A stretch of DNA of 64,000 nt from Flexistipes sp. (GCF_036172515.1 NZ_JAXKVW010000008.1:48783-112782), one strand, 5' to 3'. Counted from the first letter of the stretch, positions 16,234 through 26,028 are shown. The notes: generated by a model from the sequence alone, not told the origin. Program-made: numbers and translations.

Positions 16234-17366
16234 TGAGAATAATTTTTTTATTTATTTTATTTTCCGTGATTTTCTCTTCCAGCGGTTTTTCACTCACACT
16301 GGTTGAGAATAATTACCGGCAAATTAAAGCAGTGCAGATTTTCAACCTTGATTCCCAATATGAAAATAATCTTTCAGAATATTTTAGAAAACTTAAAAAC
16401 AGTGGAATAAATACCGTTTTTTTCAGGGTTTTTCAAAATTACGGAGATAGATTTCATTTGGGTGTTCAATCCTACTGCCAGAGCGGCGTTTATTTTAAAA
16501 GTCAGAATGCATGTGTAATCAGAGATCTGCTCTCCAAAGTTGTAAAATATGCCGGTATGCACGACTTGAAGGTTTATGCCTGGATGTCTACGAGAAGCCT
16601 TTCTTTCTTAAAAAATAAATATCCTCTTGAAGTGGCATTTAAAGACGGCAATTTCGTTGAAGGATACGGGGTGAGCATTTTTAACCCTGATGTCCGCAGG
16701 GAAATTACAAAGCTTTTTAAAGATCTCGCATATTATGATATAGACGGTATTCTTATTCAGGATGACTTTATTTTAAGATATAATGAAGGCTTTTCCAAAG
16801 CTGCCGGTCATAGATTTTTTGTGGATACAGGGCATTATCCGGACCCTGCGAAACTGTTTAAGGACAACAGAAATAACAGCTTTTACAACTCCTGGAATAA
16901 ATGGAAAATGCAGCAGCTTTCCGCTTTTTTAAGTGAACTTCGTTTTGCTGTAAAGCTTATAAACCCTGGGATAAAATTTGCTGTAAATATCTATTATGAA
17001 ACTCCATCTCAGCCGGATAACGGTTTATCCTGGTATTCACAGTCTATAGAGAGATATAAGGATCTGGGGTTTTCATATTATGCATATATGGCTTATCATG
17101 AGCAGATTTCAAGGGAAACCGGTGTGTCATTTTATAAAACCATGGAGTATATAAACAAAAGTATTAATTCTTTTTTGAAATACGGCTTGGACGAAAAGCA
17201 GATTATTGTTAAAATACAGGTAAGATCATTTTATAATGGCCGGGTTAAACTGCCCGAAAAGGAAATTAATATTTTGTGTGATTTAATAGACAATTATGGA
17301 AAGCTAAGTTATGCGCTGGTGCCTTTTGAACGTATCAGCGATATACCAAAATTTTGTTTTTATTAA
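16233..17366 (+). CDS. Stand-alone GH153/PgaB C-terminal-like glycoside hydrolase (GHL13 type), exported
   Basis: A 377-residue protein with a signal peptide (about 1-20). The rest resembles the C-terminal hydrolase domain of PgaB (PF14883, GH153): AVQIFNLDSQY at the first strand, NTVFFRVFQ, LKVYAWMS, IFNPDVRREI, and the acidic active-site motif IDGILIQDDF, where PgaB has a DD pair. In PgaB this barrel cleaves deacetylated poly-N-acetylglucosamine. Here the deacetylase half is absent, so it is a stand-alone glycan hydrolase of the periplasm or outer envelope; its natural substrate is unknown. Coupling to the SPOR gene by a one-base overlap suggests a cell-wall link. Family assignment is by motif recall. 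Confidence 0.72.
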   Translation: MRIIFLFILFSVIFSSSGFSLTLVENNYRQIKAVQIFNLDSQYENNLSEYFRKLKNSGINTVFFRVFQNYGDRFHLGVQSYCQSGVYFKSQNACVIRDLLSKVVKYAGMHDLKVYAWMSTRSLSFLKNKYPLEVAFKDGNFVEGYGVSIFNPDVRREITKLFKDLAYYDIDGILIQDDFILRYNEGFSKAAGHRFFVDTGHYPDPAKLFKDNRNNSFYNSWNKWKMQQLSAFLSELRFAVKLINPGIKFAVNIYYETPSQPDNGLSWYSQSIERYKDLGFSYYAYMAYHEQISRETGVSFYKTMEYINKSINSFLKYGLDEKQIIVKIQVRSFYNGRVKLPEKEINILCDLIDNYGKLSYALVPFERISDIPKFCFY

Positions 17367-17380
17367 AAGAGAGGTAAAAA

Positions 17381-18760
17381 ATGAAAATCGGAATTATCGG
17401 CGGAGGTATTTCAGGTGTTGCGGCGGCATTCTGGATTGACAAGATGCTTTCTGAGGAAGGGATTGATGGAGAAATTACACTTTTGGAAAAGAATAATAGT
17501 TTAGGCGGATCTATAGGTACGGTGAAAAAAGAGGGTTTTACAATTGAATCCGGTCCTAACGGGTTCTTAAACAGCAAACCGCACACATTACAATTATTTG
17601 ATGACGCTGGTTTAAACGATAACCTTCTCCCGAGTAACGATGCTGCAAGAAAACGTTTTATTATGAGAGATTCAAAGCTTGTTAAGCTCCCTGAAAAACC
17701 GGGAGAATTTTTAAAGTCTGATATCTTGTCTTTTCAGGGGAAACTGAGGGTTGCCGCCGAGCTATTGATTCCCAAAAAAAAGAATCATAAAGATGAAACG
17801 GTTGCAGACTTTGCCACAAGAAGACTGGGCAAAGAGGCTTGTGAATATCTGATAAGCCCAATGGTATCAGGTGTTTTTGCAGGTGATCCCTATAAACTGA
17901 GTCTTAAATCCTGCTTTCCGGTTATTGCTGATCTTGAGGAGACGTACGGCGGACTTTTTAAAGGAATGCTCAAGAAGAAAAATAAAAAAAGCGGTCCAGC
18001 CGGACCGGGCGGTGTTTTAACTTCATATAAAGGCGGCTTGATCAATTCATTGACCGACCTCTCCATGAAAACAAAAAGTGTTGAGTACCGCCTGGGGGAT
18101 GGTGTTAACAGGGTGGAAAAGATACATGATAAGTTTCACATTAAGACGGCAAGTGCAAATGAATTTGATTTTGATCATCTGGTTGTTGCATGCCCTTCGT
18201 ATGTTGCTTCTGAATTTTTTAAAGATATGGACAGTGAGCTTTCAGATTCTTTGAATAAAATACATTATGCTCCTGCTTTTGTCGTAGGATTTGGTTTTGA
18301 TGAAGAAGATGTGAAACATGATATGGACGGTTTCGGGTACCTGATCCCCCCCACGGAAAACAGAAAAATTCTCGGTGCACTTTTTACTTCAAGTATATTT
18401 CCCGAAAGGGCACCTGAGGGCAAAAAGCTTATAAGGGTCATTATGGGTGGAGACAGAAACCCGTGGATTGTAGGAAAGCCTGAAGAGGAGCTTGTGCTGA
18501 TGGCATTGGAAGGAATTAACGACACCCTTGGAATCAAAGGTCATCCGGAAGTGGTTCAGTATTTTAAATGGAACATGGCGATACCTCAGTATTATCAGGG
18601 GCATAGTAAAATAGTAAAAAGTATTGAAAACGCATCTGAAAGTGCCGGTAATCTCTACATAGGCGGTAACATACTCTATGGGATAGGGATAAATGATTGC
18701 ACAAGAACCAGTTTTGAAATTGCAAAAAAGCTTGTTGAAAACATAAAAGCTCAGCAATAA
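17381..18760 (+). CDS. hemG: Protoporphyrinogen/coproporphyrinogen oxidase (HemG/HemY type)
   Basis: A 459-residue FAD enzyme of haem biosynthesis. The N-terminal dinucleotide fold GIIGGGISGVAAAF and the following LLEKNNSLGGSIGTV, GFTIESGPNGFL are typical of the oxygen-dependent protoporphyrinogen oxidase family. The C-terminal FAD contact GNLYIGGNILYGIGINDC is present. An insertion of Lys-rich sequence near residues 195-205 is unusual but short. In many anaerobes this family oxidises proto- or coproporphyrinogen with other acceptors; sequence alone does not decide which. A clear ribosome site (AGAGAGG) precedes the ATG. Confidence 0.9.
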   Translation: MKIGIIGGGISGVAAAFWIDKMLSEEGIDGEITLLEKNNSLGGSIGTVKKEGFTIESGPNGFLNSKPHTLQLFDDAGLNDNLLPSNDAARKRFIMRDSKLVKLPEKPGEFLKSDILSFQGKLRVAAELLIPKKKNHKDETVADFATRRLGKEACEYLISPMVSGVFAGDPYKLSLKSCFPVIADLEETYGGLFKGMLKKKNKKSGPAGPGGVLTSYKGGLINSLTDLSMKTKSVEYRLGDGVNRVEKIHDKFHIKTASANEFDFDHLVVACPSYVASEFFKDMDSELSDSLNKIHYAPAFVVGFGFDEEDVKHDMDGFGYLIPPTENRKILGALFTSSIFPERAPEGKKLIRVIMGGDRNPWIVGKPEEELVLMALEGINDTLGIKGHPEVVQYFKWNMAIPQYYQGHSKIVKSIENASESAGNLYIGGNILYGIGINDCTRTSFEIAKKLVENIKAQQ

Positions 18761-18777
18761 AAGAAAAGGAGGATGCA

Positions 18778-19362
18778 ATGAATTATGAACTTGAAGAAAT
18801 GGATGTGAATTATTTCGGGCTGGATAAAAGAAAGACGGCATTACTTATTATTGATGTTCAGGAGAAGCTTACTCCCGTTATGAAAAAGGATGTGTATGAA
18901 AAGATAAAAAACAATATATTAATACTTGCCAAAGGTGCCAACAAACTGAACATTCCCATATTTTATACTCAACAGTATACAAAAGGGCTGGGAGAGACCG
19001 ATCCTGATATCAAAAAAGAGCTGAATGATGCAACATTTTATGAAAAAACGTCTTTCTCCTGCTGCGGCGAGGACACGTTTCTGGACAGTTTTATGGAAAT
19101 GGATTTTGAGTCGGTGATTGTTGCAGGAATGGAAACCCATATTTGTGTTTTGCAAACGGTAACGGATCTTGTTGCCAACGGTATGGCGGTTCATGTGGCG
19201 GCAGATGCTGTTTGTTCAAGAGATAAATTTAACTGGAAGTTCGGACTGGAGTTTATGAAAGATGCCGGTGCTATAATTACGGTAACGGAAACGGCACTTT
19301 TCCAGCTTCTGGGCAAAGCCGGAACGGAGAATTTTAAATATATCTCAAAGCTTGTGAAATAA
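18778..19362 (+). CDS. Isochorismatase-like cysteine hydrolase
   Basis: A 194-residue hydrolase of the isochorismatase fold. The catalytic triad is readable: Asp26 in LLIIDVQEKL, Lys90 in YEKTSFSCC and Cys123 in AGMETHICVLQT. Members include nicotinamidase and various amidases; the SFSCCG and ETHICV phrases are closest to the YcaC/hydrolase branch rather than true isochorismatases. The cellular substrate is unknown. It has a strong ribosome site (AAAGGAGG) 17 bases after hemG and ends just before a strong hairpin. Confidence 0.88.
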   Translation: MNYELEEMDVNYFGLDKRKTALLIIDVQEKLTPVMKKDVYEKIKNNILILAKGANKLNIPIFYTQQYTKGLGETDPDIKKELNDATFYEKTSFSCCGEDTFLDSFMEMDFESVIVAGMETHICVLQTVTDLVANGMAVHVAADAVCSRDKFNWKFGLEFMKDAGAIITVTETALFQLLGKAGTENFKYISKLVK

Positions 19363-19369
19363 GCAAAGC

Positions 19370-19398
19370 CCCGCCCTTAATCGAAAATTAAGGGCGGG
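19370..19398. terminator. Hairpin between convergent genes, probable bidirectional terminator
   Basis: CCCGCCCTTAA (19370-19380) pairs perfectly with TTAAGGGCGGG (19388-19398) across a 7-base loop. It separates the plus-strand hydrolase gene from the minus-strand oxidoreductase gene. Neither side has a long T-run, so termination strength is uncertain. Confidence 0.7.
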
Positions 19399-19405
19399 AT
19401 AAATC

Positions 19406-20497
19406 TCACGGGTTTTTAACTATGCACCTTATACCGCCTTCTTTTAAACCCGGTCTGAAACAGCCGTTGCAACTTATGCAGTCTGAGGTGTTTTTATCTT
19501 TCCTTTTCCAGATATTCGGCAGATCGGCTTCGCATATCAGCGGCCTTGCCATTGAAACAAAATCGATTTGCTCAAGAGCCTTTTCAACTACCTTATAACT
19601 CCTGAAACCGCCGACTGATATAACAGGACACGATACATTTTCCTTGATTTTTAATGCTTCATGCATGTTATATCCTTCTTTTTCTGATTCACTTATATCT
19701 GTTCTTACCGGTGTTTTTTCACCGGAAGCGGGGGTTCCTCCGCTGACCTCAATGGCATCTATTCCCATTTCATCAAGCTTTTCTGCAACCTTAACAGCTT
19801 CATCCAGTTCAAATCCTCCATCCAAGTTGTCACTGCCGTTAAGCTTTACGATAATCGGAAATTCTTTACCAGCTTTTTCCCTGATATTTTCATAAATATC
19901 ATACAAAAATCGTGCACGGTTATGCAGTGTACCTCCAAACCTGTCATTTCTTTTGTTGGTATTGGGTGACAAAAACTGATTTATAAGATACCCGTGTGCG
20001 GCATGAAGCTGAATACCGTCGTAGCCCCATTCTTTGGTGCGCATTGCCGCATCTGTAAAAGATGATATCAGTATCTCAATCTCCTCTTCTGTTAACTCTT
20101 TGACTGCTTCCGGATATTGAGGTGATTTCAATGCAGATGGGGCGGAAGGCTGAAATCCGGAACTTTTACTGTTTGATTGTCCGCCGCAGTGAACAAGCTG
20201 AGCAAAAATCTTTCCTTTGGACTCGTGAATCCTTCTTGTAAGGTTTTTATGGCTTTTTGCAAGCGAGTCGTCATGAATTCCGATTTGTCCGGGGAGCTGC
20301 TGCCCGTCCTTTTTAACATACTGATAGCCGGTAATAATCAAACCGATTCCACCGTTTATCATTTCTTCGTAAAATTTAATTAGTTTTTCCGTAGGTGCTC
20401 CTGTATTATCACACATCCCCTCCCACGTTGCAGAACGTATAAGCCTGTTAGATAATACTGCGTTGTTTATTTTACTTTCCCTGAAAATGTTATCCAT
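19406..20497 (-). CDS. NADH:flavin oxidoreductase (old yellow enzyme family) with C-terminal Cys cluster
   Basis: A 363-residue FMN TIM-barrel enzyme. It shows LIRSATWEGMCDNTGAPT near the N-terminus, the HAAHGYLINQFLSP motif (active-site His region) and NDRFGG. The C-terminus reads CISCNGC followed by a further Cys in RCIVKNP, the 4Fe-4S pattern of the 2,4-dienoyl-CoA reductase/BaiH-type branch. Unlike those enzymes (about 640-670 aa) it stops directly after the cluster and has no FAD/NADPH domain. The adjacent upstream gene encodes a separate flavoprotein oxidoreductase that could be the electron donor; this pairing is inference. Confidence 0.88.
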   Translation of the reverse strand: MDNIFRESKINNAVLSNRLIRSATWEGMCDNTGAPTEKLIKFYEEMINGGIGLIITGYQYVKKDGQQLPGQIGIHDDSLAKSHKNLTRRIHESKGKIFAQLVHCGGQSNSKSSGFQPSAPSALKSPQYPEAVKELTEEEIEILISSFTDAAMRTKEWGYDGIQLHAAHGYLINQFLSPNTNKRNDRFGGTLHNRARFLYDIYENIREKAGKEFPIIVKLNGSDNLDGGFELDEAVKVAEKLDEMGIDAIEVSGGTPASGEKTPVRTDISESEKEGYNMHEALKIKENVSCPVISVGGFRSYKVVEKALEQIDFVSMARPLICEADLPNIWKRKDKNTSDCISCNGCFRPGLKEGGIRCIVKNP

Positions 20498-20539
20498 GCT
20501 AACACCTCTCTTCGTTGCAGTTTGTGTATATCGGCCTGA

Positions 20540-21892
20540 TTATAACATATAGACTATATCTGATGAAGCGGTCGGATAAGTATATACCATATTTTTCATC
20601 TCTTCAGGGGTAATACCGCGATTTATGGCAAAAGTGAAAAGGTTGATAACATCCTCAGAAGAAGGGCCGAGTAAATGAGCTCCAAGAATTTTGGTGTTGT
20701 TTTCATCAGTGATGATTTTATACCCTGAATATTTCTCTCCAACTCTGTAAGAAGTAAACCAGTCGGATGTTTCCTGAAATCTGGAATTATACTTAATCCC
20801 GGATTTTTCAGCATCTTCCTCCTGCATCCCTACACTTGCCAGGGTGGGTATTGTGAAAACCACAGAGGGAATATTTTTATATACCGGATTCTTTTTGTTA
20901 CCTTTAATAATATTTTCAGCGGCAATTCTTCCTTCCATTGCTGCAACTGTTGCAAGATAGGGTCCTTTAGAATCTGTAACGTCACCTGCTGCGTAAACGG
21001 AAGAATTGGAAGTATTCTGCATGAATTCATTTACCTTGATTCCTCCAGAGTCATAAGCAACGTTGCCGGTTTCCAGATTCATATTGTAAACATTTGCCAT
21101 TCTTCCGGCACCGTGTACAATCATATCAGCTCTGATGGTTTCTTCAGAATTTGAAAGATGGGCAATTAACGTATCTCCGTCGGCTTCAATTTTTGAAACA
21201 CGGTTATTCACAATTATGTCTATACCTGACTCCTGAGCAGCTTTATTAAGCAGTTCCACAAGTTCTTTGTCAAAACCCTGCAGAATTCTTTCTCCGGAAT
21301 GAACAATTATACTTTTTGCCCCGGCTCTGGCAGCAGCCTGGGCAAACTCCATTGAGATAAAACCTCCCCCCACAAAAATTATTTTATCAGGAAGGGTTTG
21401 AAGGGATAAAAAATCATCGCTGCTGCTCATCATTTCTGCTCCATTAAAGGGCAGCTTTGTTGGGACTGAACCGCTGGCAACAAGAATGTTATCCGCAGTG
21501 TAAAATTTATCACCGATTTTCAGTGTATTCTCATCTGCAAATTCTGCATTTCCGCTTAATGAATCTATAGACATCTTATTCATAGACTGTTCCACTTTCA
21601 GGGGGATATTATTGGTATAACTACACTTATATTGAATAAGATTCTGCCAGTCTATACGTATATCTCCGTTAATAATACCGGTGTTCTTCATTCTGCTGAA
21701 CCAGTCGTACAGTTCTGCAGCCCCCAAAAGTATCTTCTTGGGATCACTGCCCCGTAACGGACATGTACCTCCGTATGGCTTGTTATCGACAATTGCTGTT
21801 TTAAGACCGTGGCGGGCACATTCTATAACGGCTGTGCTGCCTGCAACACCCGAACCGATTGCTATGAAATCATATTTTTGAGTATTCTTCAT
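20540..21892 (-). CDS. FAD-dependent pyridine nucleotide oxidoreductase with a broken redox disulfide (CxxxxS)
   Basis: A 450-residue protein of the glutathione/mercuric reductase family: FAD site AIGSGVAGSTAV (11-22), NAD(P) site IIFVGGGFISMEFAQAA, second FAD motif VYAAGDVTDS and a C-terminal dimer domain ending HPT-like TYPTASSDIVYML. The redox motif that should read GGTCxxxGC reads GGTCPLRGSDPKK: Cys44 is kept but the second Cys is Ser49. A normal disulfide cannot form, so it is not a classical disulfide reductase; a single-Cys mechanism or a purely flavin-based one is likely. The usual C-terminal His-Pro is Tyr-Pro. It lies 43 bases upstream of the OYE-like gene. Confidence 0.9.
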   Translation of the reverse strand: MKNTQKYDFIAIGSGVAGSTAVIECARHGLKTAIVDNKPYGGTCPLRGSDPKKILLGAAELYDWFSRMKNTGIINGDIRIDWQNLIQYKCSYTNNIPLKVEQSMNKMSIDSLSGNAEFADENTLKIGDKFYTADNILVASGSVPTKLPFNGAEMMSSSDDFLSLQTLPDKIIFVGGGFISMEFAQAAARAGAKSIIVHSGERILQGFDKELVELLNKAAQESGIDIIVNNRVSKIEADGDTLIAHLSNSEETIRADMIVHGAGRMANVYNMNLETGNVAYDSGGIKVNEFMQNTSNSSVYAAGDVTDSKGPYLATVAAMEGRIAAENIIKGNKKNPVYKNIPSVVFTIPTLASVGMQEEDAEKSGIKYNSRFQETSDWFTSYRVGEKYSGYKIITDENNTKILGAHLLGPSSEDVINLFTFAINRGITPEEMKNMVYTYPTASSDIVYML

Positions 21893-21988
21893 TTTGCGAT
21901 ACTCCTTAAATTTTCAAAACTAACATTAAATGAATCATAAATTGTGAAAGCTTCTTCTGTCAACGTAATCATATTTTTTATTTTCTTG

Positions 21989-22735
21989 TCAGCCGTAGAT
22001 ATCTTTTCTGAGGTGATTTAAAGTTTCAAGATTATTTTTAGCAATGCTGATTTTGTTAGTACCAATCTCAGTTGAAATTATTTCGTCGCATTTTGCTGTC
22101 ATTTTGTTCAGATTGTTCCCCAAAGGGTCAAATACGGCTGACATTCCCCCGAAATGATGACCTGCTGATTTGCCTGCCGCATTACACATGACATAAAAAC
22201 ACTGATTTTCAACAGCTCTGGCCCTGACAAGCCTTATAAGCTGTTTTATGCGCATTGAAGGCCATTCAGATGGTATAAAAAGTATTGAAGTATTTTTTCT
22301 GAAATAATAACGGAACATTTCGGGGAACCTGATGTCAAAACATATTCCGGCAGCGCATAATATGTTTTTAAGTGTAAACGTATTCAGCCTTTCGCCCGGC
22401 GTAAGGTGTTTTTCTTCCTGCATCAAAGGAAACAGATGCAATTTATCATAAGGGAAGGTTATATTACGCCCGTTTTTTATAAAAAATGAATTAAACTTGC
22501 CTTTATTTGTTTTTCTAAAAATACTGCCCATATAAACATTGTTATCAGGCAGATTCTTCAGAATTTCCGGGTGCTTTTCGTCAAGGGAATTTATCAATGG
22601 GTAATCAAAACCTGTGGTGAACATTTCCGGCAGCAGAACAATATGACCATTCAAATTTTTTGTTTTGTTTATGACTTTATCAATATTTTCTTCCGGCTTG
22701 GATTTAATTTTCAGCTGCAAAAGGGATATTTTCAT
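21989..22735 (-). CDS. Carbon-nitrogen hydrolase (omega-amidase/Nit2-YafV-like)
   Basis: The start chosen is ATG 22733-22735, which overlaps the upstream stop as ATGA; the open frame reaches further but that part is inside the upstream gene. The 248-residue product has the nitrilase-fold triad Glu37 (LLPEMFTTGF), Lys98 (PYDKLHLF) and Cys132 (GICFDIRFPE). The LPEMFTTGF phrase is characteristic of YafV/Nit2 omega-amidases, which hydrolyse alpha-ketoglutaramate and related side products of transamination. It is cytoplasmic. The coupling to a yhaN-like gene is unusual and its meaning unclear. Confidence 0.88.
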   Translation of the reverse strand: MKISLLQLKIKSKPEENIDKVINKTKNLNGHIVLLPEMFTTGFDYPLINSLDEKHPEILKNLPDNNVYMGSIFRKTNKGKFNSFFIKNGRNITFPYDKLHLFPLMQEEKHLTPGERLNTFTLKNILCAAGICFDIRFPEMFRYYFRKNTSILFIPSEWPSMRIKQLIRLVRARAVENQCFYVMCNAAGKSAGHHFGGMSAVFDPLGNNLNKMTAKCDEIISTEIGTNKISIAKNNLETLNHLRKDIYG

Positions 22736-25700
22736 TGTGTCAGTTCCAGCAGATTTATTTCGTTGAATGTATCCAGAAATTTGTCCTTGACAGCGCTGTG
22801 ACAAGTGAAAAAAATGGTCTGCCTGCTGTCTGTAATATCCCTGAGTGTACTCAGGAATGCGTTTTGTCTTTTGTCATCGAAATTGACTATGGTTTCATCA
22901 AAAATTAAAGGGAGTGTAAATTTTTTATCAAGCATCTGAATATAAGCCAGTCTGAGTGAAATATACAGCTGATCCTTTGTTCCGGCACTCAGGATATTGG
23001 CTTCAAGAGAATTTCTTTTTCTGTCAATCAGGTTTAAGTTTCCTGCTATATCAATTTTAATTTTTTCATATCTTCCTTTTGTCAAAATACTGAAAAAATT
23101 AGAAGCTCTATCCAGAAGTTCCGGCTGGCTTTCCTCTTCAAAGCGTTTTACCGATTTATCCAGGATTGTTTCCGCGGTCTTGTATGTTATGTATTCCTTT
23201 AGGTGTTCGGTGATTTTTCTTGAATAGTAATTTTCCAGTCTTTCATTTTCCATAAGCTCCGTACTGTCGGCCAGATGTGAAATGATTTCCTTTGTTCTGG
23301 CTTCTTCTGCACTTAAGCGGGTAATATCTTCGTTTAAATTGTCCATTTCCATCTGTTTTTTTTCTGCTTGCTCTTTTATGGAGGTATAACTTTCTTTGTT
23401 TAAGATTTCTTCATATTTTTTAACTGAAAATCCGTATTTTTTATAAAAAAGTTCTTTATCATTTCTGAATCTATTTAAAAGATCATGGTAGTTCTGATAA
23501 TTCATCTGGGCATTTTCAGCATCATAAAAATCATCTAAGTTGTTGTTTTGCAGTAAATTCTTATATTCAGTTTCATTTTTTATAAGTTTATTTTTATTGA
23601 CAGCCCTTTCTTTGGAATAATTCTCCAACTGTCGGGCAAGATTTGAAAGCTCCTGAACGATTTTTTCCTCACTGTTTGTTAGTTTTTTCAGATTAGCATA
23701 TGCATCTTTTAAATCATCGGCATCTATATCCATTTGTCTCAGGGATTTAGCTAAAAAAGCTTTCGTGTCTTCAAAAATCTTCTTTTTATGCTCATATTCT
23801 TTAATGTCTTCAATGCTTTGCCTAATCTCCTGTCTGACTGAAAGAAGGTAGTTTAATCTGTCTATAGAAATTTTTTCCTGACCGTTTGTTTCAAAAGTTT
23901 TCTCTAAATCATCTGCCAGTGAAGAGATTCTGTCTTTTGAAGTTTTAATCTGCATTGTAAAATTGCTGATATCAGATTCAAGTGTTTCTATTTCATTTGT
24001 CAATCTATTATATGTTTCAAAATTATCATTTGCTTTATTAAAAAATCCGCTCAGCCCGTTTTCATTGTCAATACCATATTTGTACATTACATGATCGATA
24101 TTTTTCTTTGCGTCTGTGATTTCAGACTCCAGCATCTTTTTGTCAAAATTAAGTTTGTTGATTGTTGCCCTGTTAGCTTCTGTTTCGCTTTTTTTCTCAC
24201 TTAAGTATCTTAGTGTTTCGGTGAAATCTTCATAACTTATTCCTTTTTCAGCCAATTCCTTTTTAAGTGAAACGAGCTGAGAGATTTTTTCTTTCAATTT
24301 CTGCAGATTATTCAAAACTTCGTAGGGTTCCTGTGTATTAAAATAGAAACTCTCCGATATTTTTACGGCTTCTTTTTTAGTTTCTTTCTTTCTTTTTCTG
24401 TTAAATAAATACAGAATTATATCCGTAAGAACCGCAAACGGAATAAAAAATGAAAAAATGAAATTATTGGTGATACCCGTCAGGATAAAAAATATCAGAA
24501 TCCCTGCAGCAGTAAATTTTATGTTATTAGGAAAACTGAAATCCTTAGTTTTTTTTAATCCATTTTCAATTCTTTCTTCACAATGTGTGATTTTTTCATA
24601 ATCATTTTCAAATTCTGCCGCTTCTTTTGTCTTTTCAAATATATATTTATTTTCCAGCAGAAAGTTATGAAGCTCAATATCGTATTCTTTTATTTCAGAC
24701 TCCAGACCGGAAATACCCTCATTAATTTTCTTTATCTTTTCTTTATTGCTGTTCAGTATTTCGAGAGCTTTTTCGTATATACCGTGATCCTTTTCTATTT
24801 CCCTGAAGCTTGTTTCATAGGAATTAAGAAGACTGTTTGCTTTGTTTTCAGCAATAGACAAACTTTCATTTTTATTTTTCAGGAGCGTTTCTGTGTGTTC
24901 AATCTGCATAGTTGCTTTCTGATATTCACTGTTTATTTCAAGTAGCCGGTTTGTGACATCCTCTTTCAGTATGCTGTTGTTAAGCTCATTTATATTAAGT
25001 TTTTCATTTATATTGTTAATTGCATCAGTGGCTTTTCTATATTTACGGATAATCTCGTTTTCCTCTTCGTATATGTTAAGGTTTGCTTCCAGCTGTTTCA
25101 GCAGGTCTTGTGCAGCCTGTAAGTTTATATTGTTGCTCTTGCTTTCCATCTGTTTCATCTCTTCTTCGGTTTCAGCCCGCCTGTTTTCTATTTCCTCTAT
25201 TCTATTTAGGAGTGCATCGATTTCATTTCTTTTTTCCTGAATTTCCGAATATATTTTTCTGTCAATTTTTTTTGATTTTTCCAGACTGTCCAGTTCCGCT
25301 TCTTTTTCTTTTATGTCCGAATAGGTGCCGAACGGTTGAAGTAACATTCCAAGTTCATTAAGGTCATCCCTGCACTTTTTAATATGTTTCCTTTTGTTAT
25401 TCAATTCTGATTGTATGCTCTCAAGATCCTGGAATATATCCTCATTTTCCTTTAATTTGGCTGCGATTTTCTTTGATTCCTTCTGCAGTTTTTTTGATTC
25501 GGCAATGTAACTGTTGATAGCAGGTATTCTTCCTTTGGGTTTGTAAAGGTTTTCATATGATTTTCTCAGCTCATTGTGAATCTTGTTTAAATCAGTCTCC
25601 AGATCCACGCCTGTAGCAGTCAGAATGGCATTTTTTTCTTTTCCGAAAATATCCTTGTAACGTATATTAAATAATTCTTCCTGTCCGAATGCGAATATAT

Positions 25701-26028
25701 TTTCATAGTTTTCCCTGGAAACATTTTCGGACAAATTGTTCAGAAGGGAGTCATTTGGAGAGATTGTCCGTTTCTTATCGGTGAGTGTAACTTTGCAGGG
25801 TTGCGTTAAGCAGTTAAGATATATTTCAGCATATTTATCCGGGAAAGCGTTTATTTTGTGTTTTTTACCAATTTCATAGAATCCGTATCGTATCAATTCC
25901 AGCAGAGTGCTTTTGCCGGACTCATTATCACCGTAGATGAGGTTAATTTTATCCGGACTGAAATGCAGCGTTTTGTTTTGAATAATCCCGCACTTATCTA
26001 TCTCTAACTTCTCAATGTATGTCTTCAC
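22732..26028 (-). CDS. Large AAA/SMC-like ATPase, YhaN (SbcC-like) family
   Basis: A 1098-residue protein. The N-terminal Walker A is GDNESGKST (33-41) with the RecF/SbcC-like lead-in DKINLIYG. A very long coiled-coil region (about 170-900) is interrupted near residues 498-545 by two hydrophobic segments (FTAAGILIFFILTG, IFSFFIPFAVLTDI), a feature of the YhaN family. The C-terminal half-site has ILSAGTKDQLYISLRLAY (signature) and LPLIFDETIVNFDD (Walker B). It overlaps the following metallophosphoesterase partner by 4 bases. By analogy with SbcCD/Mre11-Rad50 the pair would process DNA ends, perhaps at the membrane; the family is poorly studied. Confidence 0.88.
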   Translation of the reverse strand: MKTYIEKLEIDKCGIIQNKTLHFSPDKINLIYGDNESGKSTLLELIRYGFYEIGKKHKINAFPDKYAEIYLNCLTQPCKVTLTDKKRTISPNDSLLNNLSENVSRENYENIFAFGQEELFNIRYKDIFGKEKNAILTATGVDLETDLNKIHNELRKSYENLYKPKGRIPAINSYIAESKKLQKESKKIAAKLKENEDIFQDLESIQSELNNKRKHIKKCRDDLNELGMLLQPFGTYSDIKEKEAELDSLEKSKKIDRKIYSEIQEKRNEIDALLNRIEEIENRRAETEEEMKQMESKSNNINLQAAQDLLKQLEANLNIYEEENEIIRKYRKATDAINNINEKLNINELNNSILKEDVTNRLLEINSEYQKATMQIEHTETLLKNKNESLSIAENKANSLLNSYETSFREIEKDHGIYEKALEILNSNKEKIKKINEGISGLESEIKEYDIELHNFLLENKYIFEKTKEAAEFENDYEKITHCEERIENGLKKTKDFSFPNNIKFTAAGILIFFILTGITNNFIFSFFIPFAVLTDIILYLFNRKRKKETKKEAVKISESFYFNTQEPYEVLNNLQKLKEKISQLVSLKKELAEKGISYEDFTETLRYLSEKKSETEANRATINKLNFDKKMLESEITDAKKNIDHVMYKYGIDNENGLSGFFNKANDNFETYNRLTNEIETLESDISNFTMQIKTSKDRISSLADDLEKTFETNGQEKISIDRLNYLLSVRQEIRQSIEDIKEYEHKKKIFEDTKAFLAKSLRQMDIDADDLKDAYANLKKLTNSEEKIVQELSNLARQLENYSKERAVNKNKLIKNETEYKNLLQNNNLDDFYDAENAQMNYQNYHDLLNRFRNDKELFYKKYGFSVKKYEEILNKESYTSIKEQAEKKQMEMDNLNEDITRLSAEEARTKEIISHLADSTELMENERLENYYSRKITEHLKEYITYKTAETILDKSVKRFEEESQPELLDRASNFFSILTKGRYEKIKIDIAGNLNLIDRKRNSLEANILSAGTKDQLYISLRLAYIQMLDKKFTLPLIFDETIVNFDDKRQNAFLSTLRDITDSRQTIFFTCHSAVKDKFLDTFNEINLLELTQ

